Notes: generated by a model not told the origin, from the letters alone. DNA of 5,851 bases from a bacterium (GCA_010027915.1 RGUG01000089.1:1-5851), one strand, 5' to 3'. Counted from the stretch's first letter, positions 1 to 4,969 are shown. Made by a program: numbers and translations.

Positions 1-96
1 ATTGTACCGGTGGCATGTGAAGAGCGGTTGCGTTTTGCGATTCGCGAGGGTGGCCGTACGGTTGGGGCGGGTGTTGTAACCCAGATTATTGAGTAA
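1..96 (+). CDS. tuf: Elongation factor Tu, C-terminal end (partial)
   Basis: Reading frame 1 is open from the window edge to TAA at 94-96 and gives 31 residues. They include [16 protein letters not shown] followed by TQIIE. This is the invariant C-terminus of EF-Tu domain 3, the GTPase that delivers aminoacyl-tRNA to the ribosome in the cytoplasm. The 5' part, with the GTP-binding domain, lies outside the window. The conserved [10 protein letters not shown] stretch makes the call secure despite the short length. No terminator follows: the next gene starts 3 nt after the stop, so transcription from the strong tuf promoter probably continues into gcvT. A second tuf copy elsewhere in the genome is possible and cannot be judged here. 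Confidence 0.95.
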   Translation: MVPVACEERLRFAIREGGRTVGAGVVTQIIE

Positions 97-99
97 TCA

Positions 100-1140
100 G
101 TGAACAGGGGCACCCCGCTACCTGTTCATCAGCATGCCAAAATGGGGGTTTTTGCGGGCCTCGCCATGCCCATGTGGTATGAGGGGGTCCGCCAAGAGCA
201 TACCGCAGTACGTCAATCCGTTGGCGTTTTTGACGTGTCCCACATGGCCATCATGTGGTTGACCGGCCCAAACAAGCAGGTCTTGCATGCCATTGAAACG
301 ATAGGGTGTGCAGCTGTATCGGTACGGGCTAAAAAAGGGCGTATGACCTATTCCATGATCCTCAATGAACAAGGTGGTATTGTGGATGATGTGATGGTGG
401 GGCCTGTGGGGGATCGGTGGTTATTGGTAGCCAATGCGGTGAATGCGACGGCGGTGTTGGGCCGGTTTCAATCCGTGCCGGGGGTCACCATTGAGCGCGA
501 CCACCGCCTGGCCATGTTGGCCGTTCAGGGCCCCCGTGCGATGGCATTGGGGGCCCAACTGCTTGGACAAGGAATGCCCTTGCCGTTTGGTGTGGCCCGT
601 ATGAGCTGGCAGGGCGAAGAGGTGGTGGTCAGCCGTACGGGGTATACCGGTGAAGATGGCTTTGAAATCATCGGCAGTCCGGCGGTGATGACCCACTATT
701 GGCAGGCATGCTTGGCAGAAGGGGCGGTGCCATGTGGGTTGGCGGCACGGGATAGCCTGCGGATTGAATCTGGCTTGCCATTGTATGGGCAGGAATTGGG
801 TCCCGACCGGTCCCCTTTGGAAACCCGGTATCCATGGGTGCTGTCTTCGTCTTTGCCGTATGTGGGACATGAGGCGGTGGCAGCCAAACGCTTGGCGTTG
901 ACGGATACCACTGTGGGCTTGCGATTGTCGACCCGTGCCATTGCCCGTCTGGGCACATTGATACAAGAGGGGGGTGTGGTGACCTCTGGCACGTTGACCC
1001 CTCAATCCGACACGTCGATTGCCATGGCGGTGGTACCGATGCCATTGTCAACGGTGGGGACCGTGTTGCATGTTCTGTTGCGGGGGGTGCCCACCCGTGC
1101 GGTGGTGGTGCCCGTACCATTTGACAAGAAAGAGGTGTGA
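100..1140 (+). CDS. gcvT: Aminomethyltransferase (glycine cleavage T protein) family
   Basis: In the glycine cleavage system the T protein moves the aminomethyl carbon from lipoyl-H protein to tetrahydrofolate and releases ammonia. The 346 residues nearly match the usual ~360. Family motifs occur in order: VGVFDVSHM (41-49), GGIVDDVMV (92-100) holding the catalytic Asp region, LAMLAVQGPRA (137-147), VSRTGYTGEDGFEI (177-190), GLAARDSLRIESGLPLYGQEL (213-233), RAIARLG (279-285) and VTSGTLTPQ (294-302). Unusual points: FAGLAMP replaces the typical FxGWxMP, the usual lysine-containing segment before F-I-G reads SSSLPYVG, and the C-terminal PFY is PFD. The GTG start at 100 is chosen because TPLPVHQH (5-12) aligns with the family N-terminus. 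No good SD precedes it, so it is probably translated by reinitiation after tuf (3-nt gap). No gcvH or gcvP is nearby. A GcvT-like paralogue such as YgfZ is less likely because the full T-protein motifs are present. Confidence 0.88.
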   Translation: MNRGTPLPVHQHAKMGVFAGLAMPMWYEGVRQEHTAVRQSVGVFDVSHMAIMWLTGPNKQVLHAIETIGCAAVSVRAKKGRMTYSMILNEQGGIVDDVMVGPVGDRWLLVANAVNATAVLGRFQSVPGVTIERDHRLAMLAVQGPRAMALGAQLLGQGMPLPFGVARMSWQGEEVVVSRTGYTGEDGFEIIGSPAVMTHYWQACLAEGAVPCGLAARDSLRIESGLPLYGQELGPDRSPLETRYPWVLSSSLPYVGHEAVAAKRLALTDTTVGLRLSTRAIARLGTLIQEGGVVTSGTLTPQSDTSIAMAVVPMPLSTVGTVLHVLLRGVPTRAVVVPVPFDKKEV

Positions 1141-1142
1141 GG
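1131..1142 (+). promoter_or_regulatory. Ribosome binding site deciding the DJ-1 gene start
   Basis: AGAGG at 1131-1135 lies inside the last codons of gcvT and is 7 nt from the GTG at 1143. The upstream GTG at 1137 would leave a 1-nt spacer, too close for a normal start. The gcvT stop (1138-1140) falls between the SD and the start, a layout that favours coupled translation. Confidence 0.6.
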
Positions 1143-1688
1143 GTGGCCACGGTGATGGTGTTATTGGCGGATGGGTTTGAAGAGATCGAAACCGTATCAG
1201 TGATTGGCATTTTGCGTCGTGCCAAATTGAAGGTGGTGGTGGCCGGGGTAACGGGGTTGGATGTGACCAGTGCTCGGGGTATTAATGTGGTGGCCGATAC
1301 GTTGTTAGAAGATGAGATTGCCTCCCCTGTGGATATGGTGGTATTGCCAGGAGGAGAGCCGGGCTGTACCAATTTGCAACGGTCTGCGATTGTGCATGAT
1401 TATTTACACGATGCCCATGCCCGGGGCGTATGGATTGCGGCCATTTGTTCGGCCCCAAGGGTGTTGGCGGCTTTCAAGTTGATTCAGGGCAAACGAGTGA
1501 CAGGTTTTCCTACCATTGAGCCGTTGTTGGTGGGCAGTACGTATGTGGCCAAAGATGTGGTGGTCGATGCCCCCTTTATTACCAGTCGGGGCCCGGGTAC
1601 GGCGATGAAGTTTGCATTTGAGATGCTGGCGATCTTGCAAAATCGACAGGTAGTCAAATCACTGAAGGCATCCATGTTGGTTCGGTAG
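1143..1688 (+). CDS. DJ-1/PfpI superfamily protein, YajL-like
   Basis: Cytoplasmic protein of the DJ-1/YajL branch. The family is linked to oxidative-stress protection, chaperone-like activity and glyoxalase or deglycase activities; the physiological substrate is disputed. From the GTG at 1143 the protein has 181 residues, the normal single-domain length (human DJ-1 189). GFEEIE near the N-terminus gives the conserved active-site Glu (E16), and AAICSAP gives the nucleophilic-elbow Cys (C102). VVLPGG (67-72), VTGFPTI and the TSRGPGTA segment are all family signatures. VTGFP matches YajL; human DJ-1 has a His in this segment. GTG at 1137 would add two residues and overlap the gcvT stop by 4 nt, but SD spacing favours 1143; ATG at 1155 would cut into the first strand. 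It is probably cotranscribed with gcvT, hinting at a shared housekeeping or stress role. Fold and active site are confident, substrate is not. Confidence 0.9.
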   Translation: MATVMVLLADGFEEIETVSVIGILRRAKLKVVVAGVTGLDVTSARGINVVADTLLEDEIASPVDMVVLPGGEPGCTNLQRSAIVHDYLHDAHARGVWIAAICSAPRVLAAFKLIQGKRVTGFPTIEPLLVGSTYVAKDVVVDAPFITSRGPGTAMKFAFEMLAILQNRQVVKSLKASMLVR

Positions 1689-1695
1689 CGTCTGA

Positions 1696-1710
1696 ATGCA
1701 AGTTTTGCAT
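1696..1710 (+). other. Small inverted repeat in the intergenic gap
   Basis: ATGCAA (1696-1701) and TTGCAT (1705-1710) are perfect complements around a 3-nt loop, 8 bp after the DJ-1 stop. The stem is short and AT-rich and has no following T-run, so it is a poor intrinsic terminator. It could be a weak operator-like palindrome or chance. Confidence 0.25.
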
Positions 1711-1746
1711 GGGGTTTCTCGATTATGGGTGTTTGGAGGGATTGCC

Positions 1747-1767
1747 ATGGATAGTGTGACAGTATGA
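1747..1767 (+). CDS. Six-codon leader cistron coupled to the FliK-like gene
   Basis: ATG at 1747 opens MDSVTV and ends at TGA 1765-1767, which overlaps the ATG of the next gene (1764) as ATGA. GGAGG at 1735-1739 is the only good SD in this gap. It lies 7 nt from this ATG, the same spacing seen at the other starts here, but 24 nt from the ATG at 1764. The downstream gene cannot start further upstream because TAG at 1752-1754 closes its frame. The simplest reading is that ribosomes load at 1747, read six codons and reinitiate at 1764. The peptide itself probably has no function. Confidence 0.45.
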   Translation: MDSVTV

Positions 1768-2966
1768 GTGCGGGTATCACACCGGTTGGGCCGGGTCAGG
1801 CAGGTCGTCCACCTGGTTCGTCAAAGGTTAATACCAGTACGACCCCGTTTGAATTGGCCCCTGGCACCAAGGTGCCGGTTGAAAAAACCGTGCCAACGGG
1901 GATTCCCCCCAAAGCTATCCCGACTCCCCCGTTACCTGCGACCCCTTCGATAGCCCGTCAACTCAAGCGTGAAGATTTGATTACGGTGTTGTTGTCGTTG
2001 GGTCGGTCTCCCACTCCCCAAAGCATTGCCTTGATTACGGCCTTAATTGAGCATGGCCTGGAAGCGTCGCAACAAAACGCCACCTTGGTTGAAAGTATTG
2101 TGAATCAAAAGCGTCAGCCCAACGCTTTGGAATCGGCGGTTATTTCGGTGTCAAAAGGGTTGGGAGAATCCCTTAAAAGTGTGGATTTAATCACCCAGTT
2201 TATCACCAACAAAAACCAATTCAATCAACTGAGCCATGGGTTTGACTCACTCGTGTCATCCTTGCGATTGGCTTTGAATTTAAACCAAGGCGTATTGCCA
2301 CCTGATTTAATGAGTGGGTTGTTGGGGGTGTTGTCTGAATTGGATGATGAAATGAAGCGGTATCGTACCGTGGGGAAAGACCTTCCGTCTCGTGCGGCCC
2401 TCCTAGATGACTTACAATCCACCAGTGGTTTTTTGGCGGGTGTTCGGTCGATGTTGTCAAAGGCTTCGCCAACGGTTCTGGATGCATTTGGGGGGGTTCA
2501 GCAGGGTGTGAAAGGATTGTTAGAAGCAGTGGTGGGACATGCGGTGATGTCGGAATATGATAGCCAACGACCGATAGACGGACCCTATTATTATGTTCAA
2601 ATTCCCCATCCGATGGGGACGCAATACCCACCCATTGAATGGTTGATTCAACAGGAACATCAAAAAGAGGCCCGCTTCAATCCGGATAAAACCAAGATGA
2701 TCTTGTCATTTGAAACCCCTGAGTTGGGTGGCATCACGATTGTGATGGATATTCAAGATCGTCAGGTGTCAATGGCCATTCATTCCAATTCCCCTGATGT
2801 GCGCCGGGATGCCATGATGTGGGTGGCTGATCTTCGGCACCAATTAAAGGCCCATGATTATGAGTTAATTGGGGTTAAAACATCGGCCAAACGGGTGGAT
2901 ATCAATGCGTTGTTGATGCCTAAAATTAACTTGGATCGTTTATCAAGAATTGATACCGAGGTATGA
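1764..2966 (+). CDS. Protein with FliK-like C-terminal domain (hook-length control family)
   Basis: A 400-residue protein of unproven role. Residues 1-65 are rich in Pro, Thr and Ser and look disordered. Residues 66-260 are mostly Leu/Ser/Gln-rich predicted helices. Residues ~275-375 resemble the FliK C-terminal fold: YYYVQIPHP (275-283), then MILSFETPELGGITIVMDI (312-330) matching the L-x-P-x-x-L-G-x-V-x-V pattern, VSMAIHSNSPDVRR (335-348), and a helix before ELIGVKTS (367-374). FliK measures hook or needle length and triggers the export switch by touching FlhB. The next gene encodes an FlhB C-domain and overlaps by 4 nt, which strongly supports this reading. A similar pairing is known for Bacillus ylqG/ylqH. 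There is no signal peptide. Start 1764 is forced by TAG at 1752; its own SD is poor, and it is probably coupled to the 1747 leader. Confidence 0.7.
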   Translation: MSAGITPVGPGQAGRPPGSSKVNTSTTPFELAPGTKVPVEKTVPTGIPPKAIPTPPLPATPSIARQLKREDLITVLLSLGRSPTPQSIALITALIEHGLEASQQNATLVESIVNQKRQPNALESAVISVSKGLGESLKSVDLITQFITNKNQFNQLSHGFDSLVSSLRLALNLNQGVLPPDLMSGLLGVLSELDDEMKRYRTVGKDLPSRAALLDDLQSTSGFLAGVRSMLSKASPTVLDAFGGVQQGVKGLLEAVVGHAVMSEYDSQRPIDGPYYYVQIPHPMGTQYPPIEWLIQQEHQKEARFNPDKTKMILSFETPELGGITIVMDIQDRQVSMAIHSNSPDVRRDAMMWVADLRHQLKAHDYELIGVKTSAKRVDINALLMPKINLDRLSRIDTEV

Positions 2967-3325
2967 CCCAGACGCCGTCAAGTGAGTATTTTAAAAAGAA
3001 GTCAAAACGATTAAAATCTCGGCTGGATCAGTTGAATTCAGCGGACTTGATACAGCGTCAGGCCATAGCGGTTCAATACAACCCCTCCAAAGACAAGGCC
3101 CCCAAAGTGGTGGCGGTGGGCAAAGGGCGGGTGGCACAAAAGATTTTGGATTTGGCCGAAGAATACCGCATCCCCTTTTATGAGGATTCAGGATTGACGG
3201 ATTTATTGGGCAAACTGACCATCCAGTCCGAAATTCCCCCTCATTTGTATAAATTGGTGGCAGAGGTGTTGGTGTTTGTGTTTCAGTTGAATCAATCGCG
3301 TAAAAAGAAGTCCCCATTGTCGTGA
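2963..3325 (+). CDS. Stand-alone FlhB C-terminal domain protein (YlqH/FlhX type)
   Basis: A 120-residue cytoplasmic protein. Residues 1-30 are basic (YFKKKSKRLKSR at 9-20). Residues ~34-112 match the cytosolic domain of FlhB/YscU: AIAVQYNPSKDKAPKVVAVG (34-53), a helix to EEYRIPFYED (66-75), TDLLGKLTIQSEIPPHLYKL (79-98), and a final helix AEVLVFVFQL (100-109). In FlhB this domain docks export substrates and changes specificity after self-cleavage at NPTH. Here the position just before the domain reads DLIQRQ, so no cleavage motif is present, and the four membrane helices of full FlhB are absent. It therefore cannot be a conventional export gate. It probably binds the FliK-like protein encoded just upstream (ATGA overlap at 2963-2966). 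The basic tail SRKKKSPLS could contact membrane or RNA. Family assignment is confident, cellular role unknown. Confidence 0.85.
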   Translation: MTQTPSSEYFKKKSKRLKSRLDQLNSADLIQRQAIAVQYNPSKDKAPKVVAVGKGRVAQKILDLAEEYRIPFYEDSGLTDLLGKLTIQSEIPPHLYKLVAEVLVFVFQLNQSRKKKSPLS

Positions 3326-3338
3326 TGGGTAAGGTTAG

Positions 3339-3350
3339 AAAGGTATGGGT
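3339..3350 (+). promoter_or_regulatory. Ribosome binding site deciding the start of the EF-hand protein gene
   Basis: AAAGG at 3339-3343 is 1 nt from the ATG at 3345 but 7 nt from the ATG at 3351. The 7-nt spacing matches neighbouring genes, so 3351 is preferred. Confidence 0.6.
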
Positions 3351-4178
3351 ATGAAATCGGGATCGTTTAATCGTCGGGGGCCATCGTGGCCCAAGTGGTT
3401 ACTGGGCTGTCTTTGTCTGATTGGAGTGGTCGGGTTACTGGTCGTGGGGTGGCGTTCCGGTACCCGTAAGGGGGTCGTTGCACCGGATCCGATGCCAGTA
3501 GTATCCCAAGAGGCCCCGCCCTTGTTGGCGTTTGCCTCTCGGGGCATGGTGGTAACGCCCTTACAACGTGACCAATCGTCTGATTATGCCAACGTGGTGG
3601 TTTCGCATTTGCCACAAAAAACCACCCAATTGGTGTTTGATGGGGATGTGTCGATTTCGAGCTTGGCGTTGTTTACGTACCAAGAGGAACCTTTTTTAGA
3701 GGTGATTGTGGCGGACGAAGATTCAAATGGGGATGGAAAAATCAATGCCCAGGATATTCATCAAGTGGTGTGGGTGTCCTTGGATCGGATGGATCAGGTT
3801 AAAGTTGAATACCCTCGCATGCATGTTCGAAAGTATGTGGGGCAGGGTCGCATGTTATTATCAGATGCCGAGAAACGAGACTATGCCCGGGTTTATCAGG
3901 TGGCGGTGGATACCAACCAAAACGGACAAATGGACGCGGCAGATCCCACCCAATGGGTTGCCATTTCGTTGGCGGATCGGGATGTGCATGCGTTTTTGCC
4001 ATCGCCTGACATTCCGGGTCAATCGGTGGTGACGCCATCGGCTCAGGTGGCCCCAATGGTGAAAAACAAAACCGACCAACAGAAGGGTCATTCCCGTCGT
4101 TCATCCCGTACTCGATCCAACCCAACGCAGTCGGGTTCGCCTGAGGGAGGGTCCGGGTCCCCACGTTCTAAAGAGTAA
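3351..4178 (+). CDS. Membrane-anchored protein with two EF-hand/dockerin-type calcium loops
   Basis: Unrecognised 275-residue protein. Residues 1-15 are basic, and one hydrophobic segment (WLLGCLCLIGVVGLLVVGW, 16-34) should anchor it with the rest outside the cytoplasm. An uncleaved anchor fits better than a lipoprotein, because the Cys residues are deep in the helix. Two calcium-type loops are visible: DSNGDGKINAQD (124-135) and DTNQNGQMDAAD (187-198), each with acidic or amide residues at positions 1, 3, 5, 9 and 12. Each is preceded by a beta-like stretch (EVIVAD, QVAVD) and followed by WVSL or WVAISL, so a ~60-residue unit is duplicated. Similar loops occur in TolB-like beta-propeller blades and dockerins, but two units cannot form a full propeller. 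Residues 240-275 are Lys/Arg/Ser/Gly-rich and disordered. It starts 25 nt after the FlhB-like gene, so probably shares its operon. The last codons lie in a direct repeat and a hairpin. Confidence 0.75.
   Translation: MKSGSFNRRGPSWPKWLLGCLCLIGVVGLLVVGWRSGTRKGVVAPDPMPVVSQEAPPLLAFASRGMVVTPLQRDQSSDYANVVVSHLPQKTTQLVFDGDVSISSLALFTYQEEPFLEVIVADEDSNGDGKINAQDIHQVVWVSLDRMDQVKVEYPRMHVRKYVGQGRMLLSDAEKRDYARVYQVAVDTNQNGQMDAADPTQWVAISLADRDVHAFLPSPDIPGQSVVTPSAQVAPMVKNKTDQQKGHSRRSSRTRSNPTQSGSPEGGSGSPRSKE
4120..4151 (+). repeat. 32-bp direct repeat, copy 1
   Basis: This copy is identical over 32 bases to 4236-4267, offset 116 bp. It lies inside the 3' end of the EF-hand protein gene and encodes PTQSGSPEGG in that gene's frame. 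The sequence just upstream (from 4091) also resembles the sequence upstream of copy 2 (from 4211), starting TTCCC with gaps and mismatches, so the original duplication was probably longer. Confidence 0.9.
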
Positions 4179-4185
4179 CGTGGGG
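4159..4185 (+). other. Strong hairpin spanning the stop codon (possible 3' processing or termination element)
   Basis: CCCCACGTT (4159-4167) pairs perfectly with AACGTGGGG (4177-4185) around the 9-nt loop CTAAAGAGT. The gene's TAA (4176-4178) straddles the loop and right arm. No T-run follows (the next bases are CGGGATGATC), so it is not a classic intrinsic terminator. It may stabilise the 3' end, pause RNA polymerase or hinder ribosome passage toward the next ORF. The stem itself is directly visible; the function is inference. Confidence 0.6.
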
Positions 4186-4235
4186 CGGGATGATCAAGGG
4201 GGTATGAGGCTTCCCTTGTTTCCACCCAAATACCC

Positions 4236-4267
4236 ACCCAACGCAGTCGGGTTCGCCTGAGGGAGGG
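4236..4267 (+). repeat. 32-bp direct repeat, copy 2
   Basis: This is the exact second copy of 4120-4151, now outside the long gene. Read in the equivalent phase it again gives PTQSGSPEGG, but that frame has no ATG upstream after the TGA at 4205-4207. Its 3' end (GGGAGGG) supplies the SD of the small ORF starting at 4272. A duplicated coding tail therefore appears to have been reused as a translation signal. Confidence 0.9.
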
Positions 4268-4271
4268 GGCA

Positions 4272-4442
4272 ATGGGGGGGGCTGTTATGTCCCTTATGTT
4301 GGTGGCTGGCTGGGTTGTGTTGTCGCTCATCGTGCCTTTCCATTTGGTTATATCCATCTTTTTCATTTCATTGACCCAGTGTGATTTGCTATGGTCTTCT
4401 TTTCGCCACATTCTTCAGGACGCCAAACCAAGGACTTTTTGA
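4272..4442 (+). CDS. Small hydrophobic membrane protein (56 aa), unrecognised
   Basis: An ORF of 56 codons. ATG 4272 follows GGAGG at 4262-4266 with a 5-nt spacer. The TGA at 4440-4442 overlaps the next gene's ATG as TGATG, a classic coupling junction. Residues 4-35 are almost wholly hydrophobic (AVMSLMLVAGWVVLSLIVPF at 4-23, then HLVISIFFISL at 24-34), giving one long or two short membrane segments. The tail QCDLLWSSFRHILQDAKPRTF... is polar with several basic residues. Leu is mostly TTG, like the established genes. Caution: T-rich DNA makes hydrophobic peptides in one frame by chance, and a second frame (4208-4384) is also open. SD plus coupling is the main support. I recognise no family. 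A membrane partner of the downstream protein is possible but unproven. Confidence 0.5.
   Translation: MGGAVMSLMLVAGWVVLSLIVPFHLVISIFFISLTQCDLLWSSFRHILQDAKPRTF
4387..4395 (+). promoter_or_regulatory. Possible extended -10 promoter for the 162-aa gene
   Basis: TGCTATGGT at 4387-4395 fits an extended -10 element (TGn plus TATGGT, 4 of 6 consensus bases). TTGACC at 4371-4376 resembles a -35, but the spacer is only 13 bp, so any activity would rest on the extended -10. It would start transcription near 4402, leaving about 40 nt before the ATG at 4442 and separating this gene from the small ORF upstream. Confidence 0.25.
4430..4441 (+). promoter_or_regulatory. Ribosome binding site deciding the start of the 162-aa gene
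   Basis: AAGGA at 4430-4434 is 7 nt from the ATG at 4442. The in-frame ATG at 4391 has no purine-rich SD before it, so 4442 is preferred. Confidence 0.65.
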
Positions 4443-4930
4443 TGCCCGCTAATACAGTTCGTCTATCATCTCATCCGTCAGCGGTAGCTGGGGTGTATCA
4501 CATGCTGCCAGTGCTTCCCAATGTGAGCATTGGATTGCGTGAAGTGCTACCAGATTCTAACCATGACCAGGTTTCAAGGGGACCGTCCATTCAGCCCGCT
4601 GGGTCTGTATTAGCGGTGGGGGTGACATCTCCTTCAGGTTCGGGGGTATTCACGGCCCCTCCTCGGATGATGCAACCTGGTGACCTGACGGGTATCACCA
4701 GTAACCATCGTTTAAAACGCCCACGACCTATTCTCCCTTCGGGTCAGTTCAGTGGACATAAACGGCCTGCTTCGCTTGGAAACGATGTCGCGAGGGTGAG
4801 CCCTTATTTACCGGAGAGTGCGTTTAGTAGACCCACTAAAAAACAACGGAGGGATGCCTTGACCATGCTGGCCAACGTGGCATTGCGTGATGCCACAGAA
4901 GAACCCGTTGTAGGGTCTGGTGGGGTGTAG
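4442..4930 (+). CDS. Unrecognised basic Pro/Ser-rich protein with NLS-like patches
   Basis: A 162-residue protein with no family I recognise. It has no Cys, no signal peptide and no membrane segment. Residues 1-130 are rich in Pro, Ser, Gly and Val and look largely disordered. Three basic patches stand out: RLKRPRP (90-96), HKRP (106-109) and TKKQRR (132-137). The last leads into a probable amphipathic helix, RRDALTMLANVALRDATEE (136-154), before a Gly/Val tail. RLKRPRP and KKQRR match the K-K/R-x-K/R style of eukaryotic nuclear-localisation signals. Codon use differs from neighbours: Leu spreads over all six codons and AGG, AGA and CGA occur for Arg, suggesting different origin or weak selection. 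The ATG at 4391 would add 17 residues but lacks an SD. TGATG links it to the small hydrophobic ORF. It could be a secreted effector or a nucleic-acid-binding protein; neither is shown. Confidence 0.6.
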   Translation: MPANTVRLSSHPSAVAGVYHMLPVLPNVSIGLREVLPDSNHDQVSRGPSIQPAGSVLAVGVTSPSGSGVFTAPPRMMQPGDLTGITSNHRLKRPRPILPSGQFSGHKRPASLGNDVARVSPYLPESAFSRPTKKQRRDALTMLANVALRDATEEPVVGSGGV

Positions 4931-4933
4931 AAT

Positions 4934-4969
4934 GGGCCGTACTCCTCACGTTACGCCCTTTTATCTTTT
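4934..4969 (+). terminator. Intrinsic terminator after the 162-aa gene
   Basis: GGGC-C-GTA (4934-4941, one bulged C) pairs with TACGCCC (4952-4958) around a 10-nt loop and is followed by TTTTATCTTTT (4959-4969). It sits 3 nt after the TAG at 4928-4930. In the other direction no T-run follows the stem, so it should act mainly on plus-strand transcription. Its T-run reaches into the nhaA stop codon (4968-4970). Confidence 0.7.

Noticed and set aside
668..1372. Long minus-strand open frame (234 codons) across gcvT and the DJ-1 gene
   Set aside because: It is antisense to two genes with clear family motifs, spans their junction, and its translation is Pro/Thr/Ser-rich without recognisable domains. 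It arises from the G-rich sense codons.
1705..1733. Promoter before the FliK-like gene (TTGCAT as -35, TATGGG as -10)
   Set aside because: The spacer is only 13 bp, the -10 is poor and there is no clear extended element.
2221..2631. Minus-strand open frame opposite the FliK-like gene
   Set aside because: It is Pro/His/Thr-rich with no SD or domain, and lies antisense to a coherent 400-codon gene.
4190..4260. Two tiny chained ORFs (MIKGV at 4190-4207, then 18 codons at 4204-4260) with an ATGA overlap
   Set aside because: SD spacing is poor, the second ORF runs through the duplicated repeat, and both are short enough to be chance.
4120..4267. CRISPR-like or integrase attachment-site reading of the 32-bp repeats
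   Set aside because: Only two copies exist, one inside a coding sequence, with no tRNA, integrase or cas gene. The 84-bp gap between copies is too long for a spacer.
4391..4441. Upstream ATG at 4391 as the start of the 179-codon version of the basic protein
   Set aside because: It has no SD, whereas ATG 4442 has AAGGA at 7 nt and a TGATG junction.
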